Positions 30,338 through 41,726 of a stretch of 64,000 nt of DNA are shown piece after piece. The position numbers and the translations under genes were made by a program. Every line of letters begins with the position of its first letter. Position 1 is the first letter of the stretch. The DNA comes from Klebsiella grimontii (GTDB taxonomy: Bacteria > Pseudomonadota > Gammaproteobacteria > Enterobacterales > Enterobacteriaceae). The stretch spans positions 1 through 64,000 of the forward strand of contig NZ_FZTC01000003.1 of NCBI RefSeq assembly GCF_900200035.1. Reading direction: 5' to 3'. The notes below the pieces were generated by a model. The model was not told where the DNA came from, searched no databases, and saw only the letters and a list, made by a program, of their open reading frames with translations.

Positions 30338-31282
30338 CTATGGTTCAAGCGCGGGAACAGGCGTAACCAAAGTCTTATTTTTTGCCCATCCCGACACGTT
30401 TTCAAGAACTAACCTGGACATAGCCTCCCTGGTACTCCAGGTCGCGCTTGCCATATGTGGCGTGACCACCACGTTCGCGCGGCGCAGGAGCGCCTGCGGC
30501 ACTTCTGGCTCCTGGCTAAAAACATCCAATCCTGCTCCGGCGATAATTCCTTGTTCGAGGGCTTTTATCAGAGCAAATTCATCAACAACGCTGCCGCGAG
30601 AAATGTTGATTAAAATGCCGCTCGCGCCCAGAGCCGAGAGTACCCGTTCATCAATAAGCGCCTGGTTTTCCGCACTTCCTGGCGTACATATCACTAAAAA
30701 ATCTGTTTGTGACGCCAGTGTTGAAATATCCTCAATCCACGGATAATCCAGCCCCGGTATTGCTTTCCGATCGCTATAAGCAATCTGCATCGCAAACCCT
30801 TCGCAGCGTCGGGCTATTGCCTGCCCAATTCTCCCCATCCCAACGATCCCAACACGCGAGCCCGAGACCTTACGCGTCCACTGAAAGCCCCCCTGACGCC
30901 AGCCTCCCGCCTCAATAAACTTCTGTGCAGAAACGATTTGTCGCGATGTCGCCAACATCAGCCCCATCGCTAAATCAGCAACATCATCCGTTAATACGCC
31001 CGGCGTATGGCTGACAGCCACACGATGATCTGCCGCAGCACGAACATCAACCCCATCATAACCCACGCCAAACACAGCAATAAGCTCCAGAGAGGGTAGG
31101 CTGGAAATCAGCTGGCGCGTTACGGTGGCCTCACCATTGGTGATCATAATAGTGAATTGTTCAGCCAGGACTGCCAACTCTTCGCGTGTAAGCGCCTCAT
31201 ATTCATAAACTTCATACAGACTGTTCAGCTCCGCCGTAAGTTGGTCAGGCAATGATGCTTGCTTTAATATTTTCAGTTTCAT
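30338..31282 (-). CDS. D-2-hydroxyacid dehydrogenase (GhrB-like)
   Basis: The 314-residue protein has the D-isomer-specific 2-hydroxyacid dehydrogenase plan: NAD motif VGIVGMGRIGQAIARRCEG near residue 143, catalytic Arg in ISRGSVVDE, Glu in SQEPEVP and His in TPHMAS. It probably reduces glyoxylate, hydroxypyruvate or a sugar-acid-derived keto acid. It is 14 bp after the MFS gene and so probably the last gene of the operon. E. coli dgo lacks it. The DNA is visibly less GC-rich than the core dgo genes. Confidence 0.82.
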   Translation of the reverse strand: MKLKILKQASLPDQLTAELNSLYEVYEYEALTREELAVLAEQFTIMITNGEATVTRQLISSLPSLELIAVFGVGYDGVDVRAAADHRVAVSHTPGVLTDDVADLAMGLMLATSRQIVSAQKFIEAGGWRQGGFQWTRKVSGSRVGIVGMGRIGQAIARRCEGFAMQIAYSDRKAIPGLDYPWIEDISTLASQTDFLVICTPGSAENQALIDERVLSALGASGILINISRGSVVDEFALIKALEQGIIAGAGLDVFSQEPEVPQALLRRANVVVTPHMASATWSTREAMSRLVLENVSGWAKNKTLVTPVPALEP

Positions 31283-31296
31283 ACTTATCTATTCGC

Positions 31297-32607
31297 TTAT
31301 AAGGAAGAGTGGGCAGAGTGCTTTAAGGAGGTATCTTTACCAGTACGCGAAACGGCTATACCGATAATTCCTCCTAATACCAGTGCGATAGCAACAATAA
31401 GCAGGCCGTAGTGATAGCTATGGGTCACATCTTTAATCTTGCCTAAAACAGGAGGCAGGCCTAAGCCAACAAAATTCGCGATAGTGTTAATAAAAGCAAT
31501 TGAGGCTGCTGCTGCAACGCCAGCAAGCTTTTCAGTGGTGACCGCCCAAAAAACGGGGGTCAGAGCAAAGTTGAACCCAACGGTAAGCACCAGCAGGATA
31601 TAAGAGATCAGTAGGTTATCTGAATAGATAGCCACCCCCAGCGATACGCCGGCAAGAATCAATGGTAACCCCATATGCAACGATCGCTCTTTGGTGAGAT
31701 CGGAATGCCGGCCGTTAAGATACATAAATAAGCAGGCAAAAATAAACGGCACCGCGGATAGTAAGCTAATAACAAAATTGCTTTGCTCGCTGGCGATGCT
31801 TTTTAGAATCAAAGGTAAAAACAAGGTAATACCAATAGAACCGAAAGCTTGTAAAAACCACACCAAACTTAATAAGAGCACAACTTTATTTTTCAAAGCG
31901 CTCAGCCACGAATGATTTTTATTGACCATTACATTTCGATTATCTTCCTCTAATTGTGATACTAACCATTCTTTTTCTGAACCCGTTAACCAGTGTGCTT
32001 TTTCAGGACTCGATGGCAGCAACCATAAAACCATCACACCAAGGATAATAGCCGGGATTCCTTCTATCGCAAATAACCAACGCCAACCAGCGATATCAGC
32101 AATACCGTGCATATTCAAAATAAACCCGGATATTGGTAAACCAATAATTGATGCCAGAACCGACCCCATATAAAAGAATGACATAGCGCGAGCTCGATTA
32201 CTTTTAGGGAACCAGCAGGAAATATAATAAATAATCCCGGGGGTAAACCCAGCCTCTGCCATTCCCAACAAAAAGCGCATCACATAGAGCTGCGTTGGGG
32301 TATGTACCAGCGACATTCCTGCGCTTACAATACCCCAGGTTATCATTATTCTCGCAATCCAAATACGGGCACCTATGCGGGTCATAATAACATTGCTGGG
32401 AATTTCAAAAATAATATAGGAGATATAGAACATCCCCACCCCGAGACCATACATGCTGGCTGTCAGACCTAAATCCGCATTCATTTGTAAGGCCGCAATA
32501 GAAATATTGGTTTTATCAAGGTTTGCAACAAAATAGCAAATAATCACAAAAGGTATTATTTTGCTATTGAGTTTTTTTAGTGTAGATGTATAGAGTTCAA
32601 TGCTCAT
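31297..32607 (-). CDS. ACS-family MFS organic-acid transporter
   Basis: The 436-residue protein has 12 predicted helices and the anion:cation symporter family pattern NLDKTNISIAALQMNADLGL, then FEIPSNVIMTRIGARIWIAR and FLLGMAEAGFTPGIIYY. It resembles tartrate-type TtuB carriers more than E. coli DgoT, whose start and GWFLDRVGSR motif are not seen. By position it may import galactonate or a related sugar acid. It is AT-rich compared with dgoD. A hairpin (CTGCCTTC at 32627-32634 with GAAGGCAG at 32657-32664) lies between it and dgoD. Confidence 0.8.
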   Translation of the reverse strand: MSIELYTSTLKKLNSKIIPFVIICYFVANLDKTNISIAALQMNADLGLTASMYGLGVGMFYISYIIFEIPSNVIMTRIGARIWIARIMITWGIVSAGMSLVHTPTQLYVMRFLLGMAEAGFTPGIIYYISCWFPKSNRARAMSFFYMGSVLASIIGLPISGFILNMHGIADIAGWRWLFAIEGIPAIILGVMVLWLLPSSPEKAHWLTGSEKEWLVSQLEEDNRNVMVNKNHSWLSALKNKVVLLLSLVWFLQAFGSIGITLFLPLILKSIASEQSNFVISLLSAVPFIFACLFMYLNGRHSDLTKERSLHMGLPLILAGVSLGVAIYSDNLLISYILLVLTVGFNFALTPVFWAVTTEKLAGVAAAASIAFINTIANFVGLGLPPVLGKIKDVTHSYHYGLLIVAIALVLGGIIGIAVSRTGKDTSLKHSAHSSL

Positions 32608-32701
32608 AAATTATTACCTCATCATCCTGCCTTCAGCAGTAAGAATCCCTCTGACAGAAGGCAGAGATTGATATTGAGAAACTAATGAACTAATTAAGAT
32701 A

Positions 32702-33850
32702 CTACCATTCAGCAACAACACCGTCTTCCAGACGCCACAATGGATTACGCCAGTCCGGCGCGTTCTGACTTAATTCCATAACCCACGCTTCATCTATTTC
32801 TACGCCAAGTCCGGGCTTCATTAATGGTTTAAAGAAACCGCCTTCCATATTGAAGTCCTCTTTATTTTTCACAAAGTCGAGTAATTCCGCGCCCTTGTTA
32901 TAGTGAATACCCATACTTTGCTCCTGGAAGACAGCGTTATAAGAGACAAAATCGACGTGCAGGCAGGCGGCAAGCGCAATGGGTCCCAGCGGACAGTGCG
33001 GCGCCAGCGCCACGTCGTAGGCTTCGGCCATTCCGGCGATTTTATAGCACTCGGTAATACCGCCGGCATGCGACAGGTCGGGTTGCAGAATAGCCAGCCC
33101 ACCGGCTTCCAGCACGCGCTTAAACTCGAAGCGCGAGAACATACGTTCGCCCGCCGCAATAGGAATCGAGGTTTGCGCCGCCAGCCGGGGATAATATTCT
33201 GCCTGCTCGGCAAGCACCGGCTCTTCAATAAACAGCGGACGATACTGTTCCAGCTCTTTAATGAGTACTTTCGCCATCGGCGCGCTAACGCGGCCGTGGA
33301 AATCGAGGCCGAACTCAATTTCATTGCCGAACGCTTCGCGAATTTGCGCGACGGTATTCACCGCCGCATCCACCGCGCGAGAGTTATCGATAAGCCCCAG
33401 CTCTTCGCAGCCGTTGAGTTTAAAGGTGTCAAAACCAATACCGCGCAACTTCTTGATGCCATCAATCACCTCTGCCGGACGGTCGCCGCCAACCCAGCTG
33501 TAGGCTTTGATTTTGTCGCGCACCAGGCCGCCCATCAGCTGCCAGACCGGCGCGTTCAGCACTTTGCCTTTAATATCCCACAGCGCCTGATCGATACCGG
33601 CGATGGCGCTCATTAAAATCGGACCGCCGCGGTAAAAGCCCGCGCGGTACATCACCTGCCACAGGTCGTTAATCCGCGCCGGATCCTGGCCTATCAAATA
33701 ATCGCCGAGCTCATGCACCGCCGCCTCTACGGTGCGCGCGCGCCCTTCAATCACGGGCTCGCCCCAGCCAACCACGCCTTCGTCGGTGTCAATTTTTAAA
33801 AACATCCAGCGCGGGGGTAAACGATACGTGGTGAGTTTAGTTATTTTCAT
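32702..33850 (-). CDS. dgoD: D-galactonate dehydratase DgoD
   Basis: The 382-residue enzyme is a mandelate-racemase-type enolase superfamily member. It dehydrates D-galactonate to 2-dehydro-3-deoxygalactonate. Motifs seen are [10 protein letters not shown] (metal Asp), LFIEEPVL (Glu), [11 protein letters not shown] (Glu) and [10 protein letters not shown] (His). Length equals E. coli DgoD (382). Its start overlaps the dgoA stop by 4 bp. Confidence 0.95.
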   Translation of the reverse strand: MKITKLTTYRLPPRWMFLKIDTDEGVVGWGEPVIEGRARTVEAAVHELGDYLIGQDPARINDLWQVMYRAGFYRGGPILMSAIAGIDQALWDIKGKVLNAPVWQLMGGLVRDKIKAYSWVGGDRPAEVIDGIKKLRGIGFDTFKLNGCEELGLIDNSRAVDAAVNTVAQIREAFGNEIEFGLDFHGRVSAPMAKVLIKELEQYRPLFIEEPVLAEQAEYYPRLAAQTSIPIAAGERMFSRFEFKRVLEAGGLAILQPDLSHAGGITECYKIAGMAEAYDVALAPHCPLGPIALAACLHVDFVSYNAVFQEQSMGIHYNKGAELLDFVKNKEDFNMEGGFFKPLMKPGLGVEIDEAWVMELSQNAPDWRNPLWRLEDGVVAEW

Positions 33851-34464
33851 TGCACTGCCTCTCGATACGCTTTAACAAATGCTGCCGCCTGCCGTTGGGT
33901 ACGCTCTACGGATTGGCCGGCGCGATAAAGATCGCTGCCCAGCCCGGCGCCGGTACAGCCTGCTTTTATCCACTGCGCCAGATTTTCCGGCGTCACGCCG
34001 CCCACCGCAAAAACGGGAACCTCCGGCGGCAAAACGGCTTTTAACGCTTTGATGTAGTCAGGGCCAAAAGCCGAAGAAGGGAAGACTTTCAACGCCTGAG
34101 CCCCGGCGTCCAGCGCGGCGAACGCTTCCGTCGCCGTCGCGCATCCCGGACAAACCGTCATGCCGTAGCTCACCGCACGACGAATGACCTCGGGCTGAAT
34201 ATTGGGCGTGACGATAAGCCTGCAGCCCATTTGGGCAAGCTGGTCCACCCGTTCTGTATTAAGCACGGTGCCTGCGCCAATCAGGGCTTTATCGCCATAA
34301 GCCTCAACAACGGCGGGAATACTCTTTTCCCACTGCGGTGAGTTGAGCGGAATTTCAACGGCGTCAAATCCGGCGTCAATCACCGCCCCCACATGCGCCA
34401 GCGCCTCTTCCGGCGTAATCCCGCGCAGGATAGCGATAAGCGGTAAGTTAGTTTGCCACTGCAT
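33847..34464 (-). CDS. dgoA: 2-dehydro-3-deoxy-6-phosphogalactonate aldolase DgoA
   Basis: The 205-residue class I aldolase splits KDPGal to pyruvate and glyceraldehyde-3-phosphate. The Schiff-base Lys is in [15 protein letters not shown] (about residue 126), and [10 protein letters not shown] near the start carries the Glu region of KDPG aldolases. It overlaps dgoK by 17 bp and dgoD by 4 bp. Confidence 0.94.
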   Translation of the reverse strand: MQWQTNLPLIAILRGITPEEALAHVGAVIDAGFDAVEIPLNSPQWEKSIPAVVEAYGDKALIGAGTVLNTERVDQLAQMGCRLIVTPNIQPEVIRRAVSYGMTVCPGCATATEAFAALDAGAQALKVFPSSAFGPDYIKALKAVLPPEVPVFAVGGVTPENLAQWIKAGCTGAGLGSDLYRAGQSVERTQRQAAAFVKAYREAVQ

Positions 34465-35323
34465 GGATGATGCTCCTTACTCCTGTCTGAAATGCGTTAT
34501 CACCTGACACCACGGTGGTCTGACGGCCAATGGCGCTCAGGGCCTGCTGATAGCGGTTCGCCAGCGCCTCGCCGCCGACAATGGTGACCTGCGGGTCGCG
34601 AAAGCGTTCGCTCAGGGTGGCGACTTCCGCGCCAATCAGCAGCCCCGACAGAAACTCGCCGACCTGCTCGCGCGGCAGCGACCCCAGCACGTGCGAAGCG
34701 CGCACCTCAAAAAGCCGCGGCAGGATGTCTGGCGAATGCAGGCCGCGCTCAAGCCCGGCGTTAAACGCGCCGGGAGCGGAGACCTGCTCCGGTAACCCGG
34801 CGCCGACCAGCGAGTGGCGCAGCAGCAGATAATGCAGTTCGCCGGTCATCACCGTGCGAAAGTCGTTAATTTGTTGGCGGTCGGCCTGCACCCATTTGCA
34901 GTGGGTGCCGGGCATCACGTAGACGGAAGAAGGGGCAATCATCCGCGCGCCGAGGAGCTGAGTCTCTTCGCCGCGCATCACATTCTGGTTAGCGTCGCGG
35001 GAGACGCTCAGCCCGGGAATAATCCAGACTTTGTCGCCAACGGACGTCAATTGTTGGCCAATGGCGGAGAAATCAACGGGAACGGGCAAATAGGGCGCCA
35101 CCTTCCAGCCGACGTTGCTACCGACCATTCCTGCCAACACCGCCGGGGTCGCGCCGTCGCGCCAGCCCCGGGTTATTTCGCTAAACACCGCCGCGGGGGA
35201 TTCTCCGTTCAAACGCGTGACGCCTGCTGCCGATTGCCTGCTCTCCAGGCACTGGTCGTCCTGATAAAGCCAGGCGCGCAGGTTGGTCGATCCCCAGTCA
35301 ATTGCGATGTAGCGAGATGTCAT
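34448..35323 (-). CDS. dgoK: 2-dehydro-3-deoxygalactonokinase DgoK
   Basis: The 291-residue sugar kinase phosphorylates KDGal to the 6-phosphate with ATP. It starts MTSRYIAIDWGSTNLRAWLY, the family's phosphate-binding motif, and has VYVMPGTHCKWVQ further on. It matches E. coli DgoK (292). Its start overlaps dgoR by 4 bp. Confidence 0.94.
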   Translation of the reverse strand: MTSRYIAIDWGSTNLRAWLYQDDQCLESRQSAAGVTRLNGESPAAVFSEITRGWRDGATPAVLAGMVGSNVGWKVAPYLPVPVDFSAIGQQLTSVGDKVWIIPGLSVSRDANQNVMRGEETQLLGARMIAPSSVYVMPGTHCKWVQADRQQINDFRTVMTGELHYLLLRHSLVGAGLPEQVSAPGAFNAGLERGLHSPDILPRLFEVRASHVLGSLPREQVGEFLSGLLIGAEVATLSERFRDPQVTIVGGEALANRYQQALSAIGRQTTVVSGDNAFQTGVRSIIHAVAN

Positions 35324-36009
35324 GTGATTTCCTTTAACCTTCGTGTCGAGCTGGCGATCATGGTGAGCGCCGCCTGCTCCGCCGCTTCGCTGTCCTGATG
35401 CCGGATGGCGTCAAACAGCGCCTTATGTTCCTGGAGCGTTTTCGGCATGTTGGCCTCATCGCCCATCCAGGTCCTTTCAAATACCGCCCGCTGTAGCGAA
35501 CTGATCGCCACGTTGAGCTGTTGCAGAACCGGGTTATGCACCGACTGCAGCACCGCCTCGTGATAGCGAATATCCGCTTCGTTAAACGCCTCCCTGTCCT
35601 GGTTGTTGGCGATCATGTCGTTGAGCGCTTCTTCTATTTGCGCCAGGTCGCTCGACGTCGCGCGCTCGGCCGCCCAGCGGGCAATCGCGGGTTCAACCAG
35701 GTTACGTACCTCGCTCATCGCGCTAATCAGCCGCGGGTCGTAATCGCTCTCCAGCACCCACTGTAAAACGTCGGTGTCGAGATAATTCCACTGGTTACGC
35801 GGCGCAACGAACGCGCCGCGATAGCGCTTCATTTCAATCAGCCGCTTAGCCATCAACGAACGGAACACTTCGCGAATGATATTGCGCGAGGTGGCAAACT
35901 CCTCACACAGGTCGGCTTCCGCGGGCAGCGCAGAGCCGGGAACGTATTTGCCGCTGACAATCTGCTTGCCCAGCGTGATGACGATGCGATCGGTTTTATT
36001 GAGAGTCAT
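35320..36009 (-). CDS. dgoR: GntR/FadR-type repressor of the dgo operon
   Basis: The 229-residue protein has an N-terminal winged helix (SALPAEADLCEEFATSRNII, then REVFRSLMAKRLIE) and an FCD ligand domain. It matches E. coli DgoR, the galactonate-responsive repressor. It is the first gene of the operon and lies downstream of two operator-like palindromes. Confidence 0.95.
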   Translation of the reverse strand: MTLNKTDRIVITLGKQIVSGKYVPGSALPAEADLCEEFATSRNIIREVFRSLMAKRLIEMKRYRGAFVAPRNQWNYLDTDVLQWVLESDYDPRLISAMSEVRNLVEPAIARWAAERATSSDLAQIEEALNDMIANNQDREAFNEADIRYHEAVLQSVHNPVLQQLNVAISSLQRAVFERTWMGDEANMPKTLQEHKALFDAIRHQDSEAAEQAALTMIASSTRRLKEIT

Positions 36010-36074
36010 GGAGAGTCCTTGTGCTCTGGATATCTCCCTCTACTTTACCGCGACCGGCGGATTTAACCGCAACT

Positions 36075-36148
36075 TTGTAGTACTAACGTGATACCACTCG
36101 TCATCGCCATGGACACAATGTAGTACAACACAAACATGTTGTACTACA
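36075..36148. promoter_or_regulatory. DgoR operator region
   Basis: TGTAGTACAACA (36119-36130), a 6-bp gap, and TGTTGTACTACA (36137-36148) form a perfect inverted repeat. A related TTGTAGTACTAAC lies at 36075-36087. The TTGTAGTACAA-like core is the form DgoR recognises in E. coli. The sites lie between dgoR and yidA, upstream of dgoR. Confidence 0.7.
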
Positions 36149-36211
36149 ATTTAGATCACAAAAACGACAATCCGGTTTGGGGATTTTGCGGTGGGGTAAA
36201 CTCAGCGCATA

Positions 36212-36239
36212 AAAAAACCCGCGATAAACGCGGGTTTTT
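36212..36239. terminator. Terminator between yidA and dgoR
   Basis: AACCCGCG and CGCGGGTT form an 8-bp stem, with runs of A before and T after, so it can work in both directions. It lies 14 bp upstream of the yidA stop on the plus-strand map and so ends yidA. Confidence 0.85.
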
Positions 36240-36252
36240 CAGAAAGAGATCT

Positions 36253-37065
36253 TTAGTTTAAGACATACTTTTCAATAGCATATGCCACACCGTCTTCCAG
36301 GTTGGATTTGGTGATAAAGTTTGCCGCTTCTTTGACGGCCGGAATCGCGTTGTCCATCGCCACGCCGACGCCAGCGTATTCAATCATCGCAATGTCGTTT
36401 TCCTGATCGCCAATCGCCATCACCTCTTCCGCTTTGATACCCAACGCATCGGCCAGCGATTTCACGCCGGTGCCTTTGGTGACACGTTTATCAAGAATTT
36501 CAAGGAAGTACGGCGCGCTTTTCAGCACGGTGTATTTCTCTTTCACTTCAGCCGGAATGCGGGCGATAGCCTTGTCCAGAATCGCCGGCTCATCGATCAT
36601 CATCACTTTCAGCAGTTGGATATTCGGATCCATCTTTTCGGCTTCGCAGAAAACCAGCGGGATCGTCGCCACATAGGATTCATGTACCGTGTAATAGCTC
36701 ACATCGCGGTTCGCGGTGTACAGAGTGTTGCGATCGAGCGCGTGGAAGTGGGAGCCGACATCGCGGGCCAGCTGTTCCAGATAGCGGTAGTCGTCGTAGC
36801 CCAGCGCGGTCTGCGCAACGGTACTGCCGTCGCTCGCCTTCTGCACTAAAGCGCCGTTATAGGTGATGCAGTAATCTCCTGGCTGCTCCATATGCAGTTC
36901 TTTCAGATAGCTGTGCACGCCAGCGTAAGGGCGGCCGGTGGTCAGTACCACGTTGACGCCGCGTTCACGGGCTGCGGCAATCGCAGTTTTCACCGCAGGA
37001 GAGATAGTATGGTCAGGCAGCAGCAGCGTGCCGTCCATATCGATTGCAATCAGTTTAATAGCCAT
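36253..37065 (-). CDS. yidA: HAD-superfamily sugar phosphatase YidA
   Basis: The 270-residue Cof-type phosphatase has HAD motif I IAIDMDGTLLLPD with both catalytic Asp, motif II TTGRPYAG, motif III Lys in KGTGVKSLA and motif IV GDQENDIAMIEYAG. It hydrolyses a range of sugar phosphates such as alpha-glucose-1-P and erythrose-4-P. It matches E. coli YidA (270). The neighbour yidB of E. coli is absent. Confidence 0.95.
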   Translation of the reverse strand: MAIKLIAIDMDGTLLLPDHTISPAVKTAIAAARERGVNVVLTTGRPYAGVHSYLKELHMEQPGDYCITYNGALVQKASDGSTVAQTALGYDDYRYLEQLARDVGSHFHALDRNTLYTANRDVSYYTVHESYVATIPLVFCEAEKMDPNIQLLKVMMIDEPAILDKAIARIPAEVKEKYTVLKSAPYFLEILDKRVTKGTGVKSLADALGIKAEEVMAIGDQENDIAMIEYAGVGVAMDNAIPAVKEAANFITKSNLEDGVAYAIEKYVLN

Positions 37066-37179
37066 GAAATCCCCGGGTAAGATGAGTCCTTACTCATGCT
37101 AACGCGATTAAGCCCACAAAAATAGAGCTACATTGCACAGCAGAATCCCCCCTTTTAGGCAAAACCCGGGGACGAGATA

Positions 37180-38205
37180 TTACTCGCGGGTGAGGACAAT
37201 TTTACCAAACGCGCCGCGATCGAGGTGTTCTAGCGCCTGTTCAAGCTGGTTAAAGCGGTAACGGTGCTCGATCACAGGTTTCAACCCGGTCACGTCAACG
37301 GCGCGAACGAAATCTTCCAGCGCACGACGGTGCCCGACGCCAATCCCCTGAATCACGGGGGATTTCAGCAACAGTTCGCCCGCGGACAGCGAGATTTCAC
37401 TGCCGGCCAGCACGCCGATGACCGAAATACGCCCATGAACCGCCACGGCGCGCAGGGAATGCCTCAGGTTCTCCCCACCAACGGTTTCAATAATATGGTC
37501 AATGCCGCGATCGTTTGTCAGTTCGTATATCCCTTCAGCCCAGTCGCCTTTAAGCCGGTTGATGCCATAATCGGCGCCGAGTTGTTTGGCCCGCGCCAGT
37601 TTTTCATCGCTTCCCGACGTGACAAAAACCTCCGCCCCCTGCGCTTTGGCAATTTGCAAAGCGAATATCGCCACACCGCCCGTGCCCTGCACCAGCACCG
37701 ATTGTCCGGCGCGCAAATGACCGCGCTCCACCAGCGCGAACCATGCGGTAAGCCCGGCGCAGGGTAAGGTGCTGGCCTCTGCGTCATCCAGGGTTTCCGG
37801 GGCGGCCACCAGCCCGTTTTCATTCACAATCACGTACTCAGCCAGCATCCCCTGAAAGTAACCGCCGGTCGTTTTATAGGGCAAAGTGCGGGCGTCCGCT
37901 GTTGGCCTACCGTCGATCCACTCAGGGAAAAAGGTCGAGATGACGCGAGCGCCGGGTTTAAAACGCGTGACGCCCTCTCCCGTACTTTCCACCACGCCTG
38001 CCATATCGGATGCCGGGGTAAACGGGAAGGAAAGCGCGATCGGCATGGAGCCTTCGATAACCATTTTATCGCGGTAGTTGAGCGCAACGGCATTCACCCG
38101 TACGCGGACTTCTCCTGGCCCTGGCTGCGGCACGGGCGCCTGGGTGAGTTTGAGATTCTCGCGCCCGAGGGCGTTCATCGACCAGCGCTGCATTGTCTCT
38201 GTCAT
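37180..38205 (-). CDS. Zinc-free alcohol dehydrogenase / quinone oxidoreductase-type protein
   Basis: The 341-residue medium-chain dehydrogenase has GPGEVRVRVNAVALNYRDKM near residue 30 and the cofactor loop VQGTGGVAIFALQIAKAQGA near residue 168. The catalytic-zinc Cys/His set is not evident and YRDKM replaces it, as in the quinone oxidoreductase branch. It probably uses NADP to reduce an enone or quinone. It is divergent from the LysR gene, a likely regulator pair. Substrate unknown. Confidence 0.85.
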   Translation of the reverse strand: MTETMQRWSMNALGRENLKLTQAPVPQPGPGEVRVRVNAVALNYRDKMVIEGSMPIALSFPFTPASDMAGVVESTGEGVTRFKPGARVISTFFPEWIDGRPTADARTLPYKTTGGYFQGMLAEYVIVNENGLVAAPETLDDAEASTLPCAGLTAWFALVERGHLRAGQSVLVQGTGGVAIFALQIAKAQGAEVFVTSGSDEKLARAKQLGADYGINRLKGDWAEGIYELTNDRGIDHIIETVGGENLRHSLRAVAVHGRISVIGVLAGSEISLSAGELLLKSPVIQGIGVGHRRALEDFVRAVDVTGLKPVIEHRYRFNQLEQALEHLDRGAFGKIVLTRE

Positions 38206-38314
38206 TTTTTTCTCCTGGCATCAAATAAGCTTCAGTATCGACAGTCTACCGTTGACTCAGCGTCACCAGTGGCGATAACTTTTCCCACTATTGACGCCAG
38301 AAAAGAAACAATCT

Positions 38315-39250
38315 ATGTCCAATACGCTGAAGGATATTCCGGTTTTTGTAGCCGCCGTTGAGGCGGGCAGTTTTGCGCAGGCCGCAATCCGTTTACATTT
38401 GTCGCGCTCGGCGGTGGGAAAGAGCATCGCTCGCCTTGAGGAACGACTGGGGGTACGTCTGTTTCAACGTACGACCCGCAGCCAAAGCCTGACCGACAAC
38501 GGCGCCCTTTTTTATGAACGTTGCCTGCGGGCGCTGGAGGAAATTCGGGGCGCAGAATCGCTGCTGGAAACGGGCAAACAGCAGGTCAGCGGCCGCCTGC
38601 GCGTTGCCATGCCGGTGCTGTTTGGTCGCCAGTGCGTCGCCCCGCTGCTGATCGCGCTGGCGCAGGAACATCCAGGCCTTGAGCTGGAGATGTCATTCAG
38701 CGACCGGGTCGTGGATCTCGTCGAGGAAGGGTTTGATATGGCGGTACGTAACGGCACGCTTCAGGACAGCAGCGTTCTGGTCGCCAGAAGGCTGGGAGAA
38801 CACCGCATGGTACTGTGCGCCGCGCCGGATTATCTGCAGAAGAAGGGTACCCCGCAAAGCGTTGATGATTTGCCCCATCATGCGGCCATTAACTATCTGC
38901 AGGCAGGCAGAGTGCTATCCTGGCAGCTGATGGATAACGAAGGTGCCTCGCATACCTTTACACCCCATTCATCGCTCAATATGGATGATTTGCAGGCGAT
39001 CTGCGACGCTGCGCTGGCCGGACACGGCATTGCATGGCTGCCCTGCTGGATGGTCAGCAAAGACATTCATGAGGGAAAACTCGTCCCGCTGTTAAAGCAG
39101 GCGCCGGATGTGCGCTTCGACATTCACGCGGTCTGGCAACAGACGCCGCATCTACCGCTGAGGGTGCGAATTGCCGTCGATACGCTCGCCAGCCGTTTAC
39201 CGTCCGCGATGTCGCTGGATATGCCTGCGCCCATAAAAAAGCCGCGCTAA
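38315..39250 (+). CDS. LysR-family regulator, divergent from the oxidoreductase
   Basis: The 311-residue protein has an N-terminal helix-turn-helix (AQAAIRLHLSRSAVGKSIAR, then LEERLGVRLF) and a LysR effector domain. ATG 38315 is preferred over TTG 38291, since MSNTLKDIPVFVAAVEAG fits the usual start. Its stop codon (39248-39250) lies inside the terminator that ends gyrB. It probably controls the divergent oxidoreductase gene. Confidence 0.82.
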   Translation: MSNTLKDIPVFVAAVEAGSFAQAAIRLHLSRSAVGKSIARLEERLGVRLFQRTTRSQSLTDNGALFYERCLRALEEIRGAESLLETGKQQVSGRLRVAMPVLFGRQCVAPLLIALAQEHPGLELEMSFSDRVVDLVEEGFDMAVRNGTLQDSSVLVARRLGEHRMVLCAAPDYLQKKGTPQSVDDLPHHAAINYLQAGRVLSWQLMDNEGASHTFTPHSSLNMDDLQAICDAALAGHGIAWLPCWMVSKDIHEGKLVPLLKQAPDVRFDIHAVWQQTPHLPLRVRIAVDTLASRLPSAMSLDMPAPIKKPR

Positions 39251-39259
39251 ACGCGCGGC
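39234..39259 (-). terminator. gyrB terminator, overlapping the LysR stop
   Basis: GCCGCGC (39241-39247) pairs with GCGCGGC (39253-39259). On the minus strand six T follow, so it ends gyrB. The LysR stop codon lies within the loop. Confidence 0.85.
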
Positions 39260-39283
39260 CTGAGTCTGGCGGTGTAACAACGA

Positions 39284-41716
<2,433 letters not shown>

Positions 41717-41726
41717 TTATCTTAGG

